Shown one piece after another: positions 16,069-22,029 of a stretch of 28,094 nucleotides of DNA. Source of the DNA: an uncultured Rhodospirillales bacterium (GTDB lineage: Bacteria > Pseudomonadota > Alphaproteobacteria > Acetobacterales > Acetobacteraceae); assembly GCA_903844785.1 (NCBI GenBank), contig CAIMVB010000349.1, positions 1 through 28,094 of the forward strand, given 5' to 3'. Below the pieces are notes generated by a model, which saw only the letters and a list, made by a program, of their open reading frames with translations, had not been told where the DNA came from and made no database searches. The translations under genes and the position numbers were made by a program. Positions within the stretch are counted from its first letter, which is position 1; the number at the start of each line of letters is the position of its first letter.

Positions 16069-17108
16069 GGTGTCAGCGCTTTCAGAAACGCAGCAGCGCG
16101 GTCTGACCAGCGCGGCAGCGCCTGGCCGGCCTGCCAGGAAGCTTCGGCCATATCGGCGCGGAGTGCGGTATCAAAAATCGGCCGGCGCATCGCGCGCGAC
16201 AGGGAATTATAATCATCCACCGCCGCAACCACTGCCGCCGCTTCCGGCACAATATCCGCAATCGCGCCGCCCGAGGTGATGGCCAAAGGCAGGCCGCGCG
16301 CCATGGCTTCCGCCGCCGCCATGCCATAGCCTTCAAAACGTGTCGCAAGGCCAAAAAGATCAGCCCGCGCATATTCCGCCTCCAGCGCCGCATCGGGGAG
16401 CGCGCCCAGGAAGCGCACACGCTGCGCGATGCCAAGCTCGGCCGTCAGTGCACGCAGCCCATCGGCATGAACAGGATCACGCGTTGCATCGCCGGCAATG
16501 GCCAGCGACCAATCGAGATCGGTCAGCCGCGCCAGCGCGCGCAACAACACATCATGCCCTTTGCGCGGCACCAGCAGGCCAACACTCAGAATGGCGCAGC
16601 CCGGGCCAGCGGAACCGACAGCACGCGGCGCCGGGTCAGTGCCCGGTTCAACCACGGTGATGCGGGCAGGGTCCACGCCAAAATCTGCTGGCAGGCTGCG
16701 CGCTGTCAGGTTCGATGTGGTGATAATCCGCGCGCAGGCATTGAACAGCACACGCTCAGCGGCCTTCAGCGCGGCCCGCCATGAGTCTGGCGCACCGGGT
16801 TCCAGCGCCGTTGGGTGATGGATCAGCGCCACCGCGCCGCGTTTGGTGAGTTCATCGGCCAGCGGCAAGAAACTTGGCAGGCCCAGCCCATCAATCACAA
16901 TACGCGCGCCCGCTGGAATGTCGGTCAAAGCGGCGCGGGCGGCTTCAGTCGCCTCATCATCAGGGAAGGGATGGCGCCCGGCCAATTCCACCACGCGCAT
17001 TTCCTGCCCAAGCGCGCTGAGCCCTTCGACCATGCGGCGATCATAAATATAGCCGCCAGAAATCGCGCTGAAGGGCGCGGGGACGAGGAGGTGGATGGCT
17101 CGGTTCAT
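16065..17108 (-). CDS. GT4-type (GT-B fold) glycosyltransferase
   Basis: This 347-residue glycosyltransferase starts MNRAIHLLVPAPFSAISGGY, where the SGGY loop is the N-terminal acceptor-side glycine motif. The C-terminal nucleotide-sugar domain has SVGLLVPRKGHDVLLRAL, and the EX7E motif lies in FEGYGMAAAEAMARGLPL. No membrane helix or signal is seen, so it is cytosolic or peripheral. Donor and acceptor are unknown. A longer frame to 17237 exists but overlaps the toxin gene and adds non-family residues; the ATG at 17108 overlaps the toxin stop as ATGA. It likewise overlaps the methyltransferase start. I infer it decorates a small molecule made by the upstream pterin/flavin-like genes, because no polysaccharide genes are nearby. 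Confidence 0.88.
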   Translation of the reverse strand: MNRAIHLLVPAPFSAISGGYIYDRRMVEGLSALGQEMRVVELAGRHPFPDDEATEAARAALTDIPAGARIVIDGLGLPSFLPLADELTKRGAVALIHHPTALEPGAPDSWRAALKAAERVLFNACARIITTSNLTARSLPADFGVDPARITVVEPGTDPAPRAVGSAGPGCAILSVGLLVPRKGHDVLLRALARLTDLDWSLAIAGDATRDPVHADGLRALTAELGIAQRVRFLGALPDAALEAEYARADLFGLATRFEGYGMAAAEAMARGLPLAITSGGAIADIVPEAAAVVAAVDDYNSLSRAMRRPIFDTALRADMAEASWQAGQALPRWSDRAAAFLKALTP

Positions 17109-17548
17109 GTGGTCTTCCGGGCGCCTTTCTGCGGATCCCAAGGGTCTATCACCGCTATGCCACAACCGGCAAAATCGGTGATGTTGCGGGTGGCCATGGC
17201 GGCGCCATGGGCCCGGGCGGTGGCGGCGATCTGGCAATCGGCGAAGCTTATGGGCCGGCCCGCCGCGCGGCGTTCCAGAAACACCAGCACAAAGGCGCTG
17301 GCGGCGGCGCTGTCAAAGGGAAGGATGCGGCCCGCAAAATCTTCGGCGATCATGGCGTCAATTTCTGCCATCAGGCGCGCGCGCCGCTTGCCCTCTGGCA
17401 GCATGGCGGCGCCGCGGCGCAATTCAGCCTCGGCTATTGCGCTCAGATAGAGATCGATGGAAGCCTGGTTGGCGAACCAGCGCAACACGGCCTGATCAGG
17501 TTCAGGACGCATGAGTTCAGAAACCACATTTGTGTCCAGCAGGATCAT
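17105..17548 (-). CDS. PIN-domain toxin of the FitB/VapC type
   Basis: This 147-residue PIN-domain ribonuclease starts MILLDTNVVSELMRPEPD, the FitB-like signature. The acidic active-site residues are all present: Asp5, Glu42, Asp104 in SFADCQIAATA and Asp125 in TRNITDF. Such toxins cleave tRNA or other RNA when their antitoxin is degraded. A TTG at 17566, six codons earlier, overlaps the antitoxin stop (TTGA) and is an alternative start, but family similarity begins at the ATG at 17548. The stop overlaps the ATG of the glycosyltransferase, so toxin and glycosyltransferase translation are linked. An unusual place for a toxin: in the middle of a metabolic operon. Confidence 0.9.
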   Translation of the reverse strand: MILLDTNVVSELMRPEPDQAVLRWFANQASIDLYLSAIAEAELRRGAAMLPEGKRRARLMAEIDAMIAEDFAGRILPFDSAAASAFVLVFLERRAAGRPISFADCQIAATARAHGAAMATRNITDFAGCGIAVIDPWDPQKGARKTT

Positions 17549-17562
17549 GCGCGGCGCCGGGG

Positions 17563-17805
17563 TCAATCCAGGCGGGGGGCGTCGGGCATGGGATCGCGCG
17601 CGGGCAGGTCAAGCTCCACGCCGCCGAGGGCAGCAAAACGGCGATGAATGGCCTGGCCCAAATCCGGCGAAGGCGCGACCCTTCCCATGGCTTGGCGCAG
17701 GATGTCTCTTGCCTCTTCTTCCATGGAACGGCCATGTTCAGCGGCGCGGATGCGGAGTTGCCGCTTCAGCGCCTCATCAATATTGCGAATGGTGATGGCG
17801 GCCAT
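17563..17805 (-). CDS. FitA/VapB-type ribbon-helix-helix antitoxin
   Basis: This 80-residue antitoxin starts MAAITIRNIDEALKRQLRIR, a ribbon-helix-helix DNA-binding domain; the beta strand AAITIRNI and helix EALKRQLRIRAAEHGRSMEEEARDIL match FitA closely. The C-terminal part (about 45-80, ending DPMPDAPRLD) would wrap the toxin's active site. The ATG at 17805 was chosen over one at 17853 because it follows a purine-rich GAAAAGGGGG region and starts exactly at the RHH domain. It and its toxin should autorepress the promoter just upstream, where an inverted repeat sits. Confidence 0.9.
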   Translation of the reverse strand: MAAITIRNIDEALKRQLRIRAAEHGRSMEEEARDILRQAMGRVAPSPDLGQAIHRRFAALGGVELDLPARDPMPDAPRLD

Positions 17806-17828
17806 GGCGCCCCCTTTTCGTTGCCAGC

Positions 17829-17857
17829 GTTGTAAGCATTGATAGCAATGCAATCAA
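17829..17857 (-). promoter_or_regulatory. Promoter of the toxin-antitoxin pair
   Basis: On the minus strand TTGATT (17857-17852) and TACAAC (17834-17829) are separated by exactly 17 bases, and the -10 lies about 24 bases before the antitoxin ATG. Spacing and position fit a sigma-70-type promoter. The 17-base spacer is almost fully occupied by a perfect inverted repeat. Confidence 0.6.
17836..17851. promoter_or_regulatory. Inverted-repeat operator, probable antitoxin binding site
   Basis: GCATTG-ATAG-CAATGC is a perfect 6-base inverted repeat with a 4-base centre. It lies between the -35 and -10 of the antitoxin promoter, where a bound ribbon-helix-helix antitoxin would block RNA polymerase, as known for FitAB and VapBC autoregulation. 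Confidence 0.6.
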
Positions 17858-17880
17858 GTGGCTTGAGGGCTTGATCGGCC

Positions 17881-18294
17881 TCAGCCCGGCTCCTCGCCCG
17901 GTGCCCCTTCATAAGCGGCCCAGGCGATATGGCTTTCGCGCAGCAGCACCTTGAGGCCCGTGACAGCCTTGCCGCCCGCGCCAAGCCGGCCCTCCGCCAG
18001 CGCGGCAGACAGGCAACGATGGATATGCAGGCAGAGATATTCCGTGGTGGTGTTCTGCCCGGCGAAGACCGGTTCTGCATCCAGATTGCGATAATCGAAG
18101 CCATCCAGAATGTGGCGCAATTCCACCTTGGCGGCGGCGATATCCACCAGCAGGTTCAGCGGGTCGAGCTTCGGCGCGCGAAATTCCGCCTCCACAACGA
18201 AGGTGGCGCCATGCAGGCGCTGGGCGGGGCCGAATTCGGCGCCGCGGAAGGAATGGGCGATCATTACGTGATCAACGACGGTCAGGCTGAACAT
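17881..18294 (-). CDS. PTPS/QueD-like protein with altered active site
   Basis: This 137-residue protein has the tunnelling fold of 6-pyruvoyl-tetrahydropterin synthase / 6-carboxytetrahydropterin synthase. Lined up by eye with E. coli QueD, it keeps His14 (VMIAHSF), His28 (RLHGATF), the NTTTEYL helix with Glu85 and the substrate-anchoring Glu120 (LLRESH). However, the catalytic Cys before the LHGH motif is absent (PAQRLHG), the second zinc His of LHGH is Ala30, and the LDHHYLN motif with the catalytic His reads FDYRNLD. It is therefore unlikely to perform standard QueD or PTPS chemistry; it may bind a pterin-like ligand or do another reaction. It follows the MDR gene by 31 bases and precedes the toxin-antitoxin promoter. 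Confidence 0.8.
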   Translation of the reverse strand: MFSLTVVDHVMIAHSFRGAEFGPAQRLHGATFVVEAEFRAPKLDPLNLLVDIAAAKVELRHILDGFDYRNLDAEPVFAGQNTTTEYLCLHIHRCLSAALAEGRLGAGGKAVTGLKVLLRESHIAWAAYEGAPGEEPG

Positions 18295-18325
18295 GGTTTG
18301 GTTGTATCCTCTTCAGTCGGGCGCG

Positions 18326-19309
18326 TCATGACCCGTAGGTGACAAGGGGGCAAAGCGGCGCGGGCTGACCGGGGGCGGGGTTGAGCAGGCCGGGCAGCGC
18401 CTCAGGCAAATCCTCAAACCGCGTGGCGGGGCCGATCAGCGCTTCAAGTGCCGGGTCTGCAAGCAGGCCGAGCGCGTGCGCCATGCGGTCGCCAAAGCTG
18501 CGGCGCCCACGCATGGCGGGTGCGACGGCGCCGACCTGGCTGGAAATTAAGCGTAGGCGGCGGGAATGAAACGCCTCGCCTAAGGGCAGCGCCACTTCCT
18601 GTGCGCCGAACCAGGAAGCTTCGATGATGCGCGCTTCAAAAGCCGCAAGGCTGAGTGCTTGGCGGAGCCCGGCCGAATTGGCGCTGGCATGGATGATCAA
18701 TTCCTGATCGGCAGGCGCCGCTTCGGGGGCGGCGAAGCGGATGCCAAGCGCCTCGGCAATGCTGCGGCGGGAAGCATCGAGGTCTATGATCGTCACCGCC
18801 ATGGCCGGGATGCGCGCCAGCAGATAAGCCACCAGCAGCCCAACCACGCCGGCGCCAATCACCAAGGCGCGTTCGCCGGGCAGAGGCTGCGCATCCCAAA
18901 GAATATTCAGCGCGGTTTCCATATTGGCGCCAAGCACGGCGCGGCTATCCGGCACCGCATCCGGGATGGGGATACACATGGCGGCGGGTGCGAGGAAGAC
19001 ATCCTGATGCGGGTGGAGGCAAAACACGCGCTTGCCTTGCAGTTCTGCCGCGCCTTCGATGACGCGGGCCACGGCTGAGTAGCCGTATTTGACTGGGAAG
19101 GGGAACTCGCCCGCCTGCAAGGGGCAGCGCATCACGCCCCATTGGTTTTCTGGCACCTTGCCCGCCAGCACCAGCCGTTCCGTCCCACGCGAAATGCCTG
19201 AAGCCAGCATCCGCAGCAATACTTGGTCAGCACCGCGCGCGGGCAGGGCCTCTGCGCGGAGTTCCGCCTGTCCCGGCGCGATGGTCCACAAGGCGCGCGC
19301 GATGGTCAT
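18326..19309 (-). CDS. MDR-family dehydrogenase lacking the catalytic zinc ligand
   Basis: This 327-residue medium-chain dehydrogenase/reductase has an N-terminal GroES-like domain (about 1-125) with ASGISRGTERLVLAGKVP at 36-53, where typical zinc alcohol dehydrogenases have a GxCGSD motif; no Cys is present, and the four-Cys structural zinc loop is also missing. The Rossmann domain has VIGAGVVGLLVAYLLA (150-165) and an acidic Asp in IIDLD that favours NAD(H). SGIS-x-GTE-type N-termini occur in BchC-like oxidoreductases, but no photosynthesis genes are present. Its ATG overlaps the RibD-like stop (ATGA). I infer it is a redox step on the same small molecule as its neighbours. Confidence 0.84.
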   Translation of the reverse strand: MTIARALWTIAPGQAELRAEALPARGADQVLLRMLASGISRGTERLVLAGKVPENQWGVMRCPLQAGEFPFPVKYGYSAVARVIEGAAELQGKRVFCLHPHQDVFLAPAAMCIPIPDAVPDSRAVLGANMETALNILWDAQPLPGERALVIGAGVVGLLVAYLLARIPAMAVTIIDLDASRRSIAEALGIRFAAPEAAPADQELIIHASANSAGLRQALSLAAFEARIIEASWFGAQEVALPLGEAFHSRRLRLISSQVGAVAPAMRGRRSFGDRMAHALGLLADPALEALIGPATRFEDLPEALPGLLNPAPGQPAPLCPLVTYGS

Positions 19310-20091
19310 GCAGGGCCCCCGGGCTTCGCGCGATCCAGCGCGGCGTCAATCAATATATCCGGCGCAATATCATGCACGCGCCAGGCAAAGCGCAGCCCAT
19401 CGGCGATGCGCGCCACTTCCGGCAAGGTGAAGGCAGGAATGCCGGACCCAAGCAGCACGGGCGCCACGGTGACATGCAGCCGATCAAGGCAGCCCGCCGC
19501 GAGAAAGCGCGAAACCGTGAGCCCGCCGCCTTCGACGAAAATGCGGGAAGCACCGCGCGCCTTCAGCGCCGCAAGCAAGGCCGGAATGGCCAGCCCGCCA
19601 CCAGCGGCGCGCGGCAGGCGCAATACTTCGGCCATGCCATGCTGATCCGCGCCCCCCGCATCGGCGGCGCAGACCAGCAGCGTGGGCGGCCCGCCTTGGA
19701 AAATACCGTAATCGGCGGAGAGTTTGCGATCCGTATCCAGCACGACGCGCAGCGGATCAGGCCCCGGTGCTTCGCGCGTGGTCAGGCGCGGATTGTCATG
19801 CCGCACCGTGCCCGCCCCCACCACCACGGCATGGCAAAGCGCGCGCAGCCGATGCGTATGCAGAATATCGCCCGGGCCGCCGATCCATTGGCTGGAACCG
19901 CCCGCGGTGGCGATGCGCCCATCAAGCGTTTGCGCGAGGCGCCCGATCACCCGGCAGCCGTCAGCGGCTGCGGGCGGCGCCAGTACCGGGCCAAATAGCG
20001 CGGCAAGCGGGCCAGCAGGCAGGGCGTCAGCGCCGCCATCGCGCAAGGCGAGCAGCGCTTCCCAGGCCGAAAGGTGATTGCCGGTATCCAT
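19306..20091 (-). CDS. RibD C-terminal-type (dihydrofolate-reductase-fold) reductase
   Basis: This 261-residue protein is made only of the RibD_C reductase domain after a roughly 45-residue N-terminal extension; there is no deaminase domain. Motifs are GRLAQTLDGRIATAGGSSQW (50-69), a segment ALCHAVVVGAGTVRHDNPRL (85-103 region), DPLRVVLDT, IFVEGGGLTVSRFLAAG with Glu187, and VTVAPVLLGSG. In riboflavin synthesis this domain reduces the ribose of 5-amino-6-ribosylaminopyrimidinone phosphate using NADPH; stand-alone homologues serve other pathways, including pterin modification. Here it starts the minus-strand run and overlaps the MDR gene, so I expect a dedicated pathway rather than general riboflavin synthesis. 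No other rib gene is present. Confidence 0.87.
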   Translation of the reverse strand: MDTGNHLSAWEALLALRDGGADALPAGPLAALFGPVLAPPAAADGCRVIGRLAQTLDGRIATAGGSSQWIGGPGDILHTHRLRALCHAVVVGAGTVRHDNPRLTTREAPGPDPLRVVLDTDRKLSADYGIFQGGPPTLLVCAADAGGADQHGMAEVLRLPRAAGGGLAIPALLAALKARGASRIFVEGGGLTVSRFLAAGCLDRLHVTVAPVLLGSGIPAFTLPEVARIADGLRFAWRVHDIAPDILIDAALDRAKPGGPA

Positions 20092-20177
20092 CCGCGCCTA
20101 AATGCCTGAGTGGAGCCCGGCGCGCCAGAGTGGGGCTCGCGGGTGCCGGGGGTGCATCGCGGAAAAACTTGAATGCT

Positions 20178-20217
20178 GCTTGACTTCAAGCTTAGGCTCT
20201 AAGAACGAAATGTTTCG
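20178..20217. promoter_or_regulatory. Two short palindromes in the RibD-like / mini-protein divergent region
   Basis: GCTTGA-CT-TCAAGC (20178-20191) and CGAAA-TG-TTTCG (20206-20217) lie 15 bases apart in the 150-base divergent region. The first overlaps a possible plus-strand -35 (TTGACT, 20180-20185); I found no strong -10. They may be regulator sites for either direction. Confidence 0.35.
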
Positions 20218-20241
20218 TACCTGTTCAGGAGCCTTGGCAGC

Positions 20242-20469
20242 ATGCGGCGCTGGCTAAGTGACGAAAAGAACGCAAATATTGTTGTGAATGCTTTGGCTTT
20301 TGGTGTGACGTTCGCCTTGGTCCCGCGTCTTTTCAAAGACGAGCATATCCTAGTCCGGTGGCTGCTGATTTCCTATGGCGTGGTCACTTTGACTCTTATC
20401 GGCCAATACGTTGCGAAGATGATGCGGAACGCAAAAAACCAATTTTGCCCGCCCGATATGACCAAATGA
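20242..20469 (+). CDS. Two-helix mini membrane protein, first of a related pair
   Basis: This 75-residue protein starts MRRWLSDEKNANIVVNALAFG, with AGGAG 10 bases upstream. Two hydrophobic segments (about 13-29 and 38-56) flank a charged turn RLFKDEHILVR; the end MMRNAKNQFCPPDMTK is basic then polar. I do not recognise the family. The downstream gene encodes a protein with the same turn (RIFSDEEPILIR) and layout, so the two look like diverged duplicates. Base composition is less GC-rich than the neighbours, which suggests recent acquisition or relaxed selection. Coding status is supported by the RBS and the paralogy. Confidence 0.65.
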   Translation: MRRWLSDEKNANIVVNALAFGVTFALVPRLFKDEHILVRWLLISYGVVTLTLIGQYVAKMMRNAKNQFCPPDMTK

Positions 20470-20529
20470 ACGAGCCGCTGCATTTTATCGGTTTTGAGCG
20501 CGGGGACTTTTCGAGGGAGGCTGAAAGCC

Positions 20530-20736
20530 ATGAATGAAGCAAAGTCCCGAGTAAACATCCTGGATGGCGTGGTGGCCGGGTTTTCGGCTTTCGTTGGCAT
20601 GACTTTAACGCGCATTTTTTCTGACGAGGAACCCATTCTGATCAGAGTTTCGTTGGGTGTCGTGATTGCAGTAGTGACAGCCCTTTGTTTGAATTCCGTC
20701 ATAAGGATTTTCAGAAAATCCAGGACCAAGCGCTAG
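20530..20736 (+). CDS. Two-helix mini membrane protein, second of a related pair
   Basis: This 68-residue protein starts MNEAKSRVNILDGVVAGFSA and is preceded by GGGAGG (20515-20520), 9 bases from the ATG. An earlier in-frame start at 20494 lies ahead of this RBS and is less likely. Two hydrophobic helices (about 13-28 and 37-56) surround the turn RIFSDEEPILIR, and the C-terminus is strongly basic (RIFRKSRTKR). The turn, the VV-rich first helix and the length match the upstream mini protein. Family and function are unknown; possible roles include a membrane regulator or a small toxin-like peptide, neither shown. Confidence 0.65.
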   Translation: MNEAKSRVNILDGVVAGFSAFVGMTLTRIFSDEEPILIRVSLGVVIAVVTALCLNSVIRIFRKSRTKR

Positions 20737-20775
20737 TTTCTGGTTGGCTGTCGCGGCGTGGCGCGAAGAGTAAGC

Positions 20776-21291
20776 TCAAGGCGCCGCCAAATTGATGGCA
20801 AAAAACGGCAGCAGCGCCTGCATGATCAGCCCCGCTGCGACCGGCAGGAAGAAGGAAGACGCCAGCCGCAGCGCCACAAAGCGCCAGCCCAGCACCGGGT
20901 ATTCCCAAGTCAGGATGCGGTGCATCGCGTAAACTGACCAGGCCGTGAGCAGCGCGGTCATTTGCGCCACACCTGCCCCCGCCTTGCTGAAGGTGATCAC
21001 CAAGGGAAAGGTCACGAATGGCCCGCCCGGCATGACCCCGCCGGCGAGTGACGCGATCAAGATGCCCGAAAGCCCGGAATCATCGCCAAGCCATTCGGTC
21101 GCGATGTCTGCAGGCACCAGTTCTGACAGAAACGCGGCCATGGGCAGCGCCACGCAAAACATCGGCAGAATGCGCCAAAAGCCGCGATTGGTTTCCACCA
21201 CCGCGCGTTTGGCCTGGGGGACGCCGCGGCGGATGCACAACGCCAGCACGGCAAGGGCGATGACCCAGAGAATAATTTGCGGTCCGCTCAT
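20776..21291 (-). CDS. Half-size YraQ/ArsP-like permease, second subunit
   Basis: This 171-residue integral membrane protein has about five hydrophobic segments. Its core LGDDSGLSGILIASLAGG followed by VMPGGPFVTFPLV is the repeat motif of the YraQ/DUF318/ArsP permease superfamily, whose usual members are about 300 residues or more with two such halves. Its ATG overlaps the stop of the upstream half-permease gene (ATGA), so the two are co-translated and likely form a heterodimer. ArsP exports organoarsenicals; other members' substrates are unknown. No ars genes or regulator are adjacent, so the substrate is open. It ends 39 bases from the convergent mini membrane protein gene. Confidence 0.82.
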   Translation of the reverse strand: MSGPQIILWVIALAVLALCIRRGVPQAKRAVVETNRGFWRILPMFCVALPMAAFLSELVPADIATEWLGDDSGLSGILIASLAGGVMPGGPFVTFPLVITFSKAGAGVAQMTALLTAWSVYAMHRILTWEYPVLGWRFVALRLASSFFLPVAAGLIMQALLPFFAINLAAP

Positions 21292-21815
21292 TTCGGCGGT
21301 TCCCAGGCAATCGGCACGCGCCGCGCCAGCCAGCCCGCGATCATCGGCATGGGGAAGGTGATCAGCGTGCGCAGCAGCGCGAAATCCAAGCCCAGCAGCG
21401 GGGCTTCATAGACCAACAACTTCTGAAAGCCATTGAGCGACCAGGCAAGAATGAAGGCGACCAGTGCGCCCTTATCCGCCCCGGCACCGGCCAGCACCAG
21501 CACCAGCGGGAAGGCCGCCATGGGTCCACCAGGGGAGAGCGTGCCGACGAGCGTTGCGATGAACAGCCCAAATAGCCCGCTATCCGCCCCCATCCAGCGC
21601 GCCAGCGCATCGGGGGACAGCAATTGCCGCAACGCCGAGGCCAGCAGCAGCCCCGCCACCAAGGATGGCACAATGAACAGGAACAAGTCCCAGGCATGCC
21701 AAAGCGCCGTCATGAAGGCGCCAGTGCCCCGCAAGTGCCAGGTAGCAAGCCCTGCCGTCACGGCGATGAGGAAGATGACCACGAGGGAGGCGTGGCGGCG
21801 GAGCAGGATCAACAC
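21288..21815 (-). CDS. Half-size YraQ/ArsP-like permease, first subunit
   Basis: This is an integral membrane protein of about 175 residues with about five hydrophobic segments. The core MGADSGLFGLFIATLVGT followed by LSPGGPMAAFPLVLV parallels the motif in its partner, showing the two arose from one repeated unit. No ATG exists in frame before the first membrane segment; possible starts are GTG at 21815 (used here), TTG at 21824 or TTG at 21851. The helix WHAWDLFLFIVPSLVAGLLLASAL precedes the motif. With the partner it probably makes one complete permease. A strong hairpin lies upstream at 21860-21882. Confidence 0.78.
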   Translation of the reverse strand: MLILLRRHASLVVIFLIAVTAGLATWHLRGTGAFMTALWHAWDLFLFIVPSLVAGLLLASALRQLLSPDALARWMGADSGLFGLFIATLVGTLSPGGPMAAFPLVLVLAGAGADKGALVAFILAWSLNGFQKLLVYEAPLLGLDFALLRTLITFPMPMIAGWLARRVPIAWEPPK

Positions 21816-21859
21816 GCGGCGCAAACTGCAACTTGGGGACGCTACGCGCAAGAGAGGGC

Positions 21860-21882
21860 GGGGGGAGGGGAAACCTCCCCCC
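21860..21882. repeat. Perfect GC-rich hairpin upstream of the half-permeases
   Basis: GGGGGGAGG (21860-21868), loop GGAAA, CCTCCCCCC (21874-21882) form a 9-base-pair perfect stem in the 200-base region between the permease and ABC genes. It lies within a longer GC-rich tract (to about 21911) resembling the palindromic unit near 11854. It has no T-run on either side, so it is more likely a repeat or leader structure than a terminator. Confidence 0.5.
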
Positions 21883-22029
21883 GAACTCGCCCGCCGATAA
21901 CGGGGAGGGTGCGGCGCGATGGGGATCCACCCACACCCAACAGGAACAAAAACAGAACTAACAGCCCTTTATGGAGTCTGGCAAGCCCCCTTATGGCAAG
22001 CCGCGCCGGCGGGGCTATAAGCGCCCATC

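Noticed and set aside
17105..17805. Toxin-antitoxin pair as the core of an anti-phage island
   Set aside because: No nuclease, helicase, reverse transcriptase or other defence gene is adjacent; the neighbours are metabolic enzymes.
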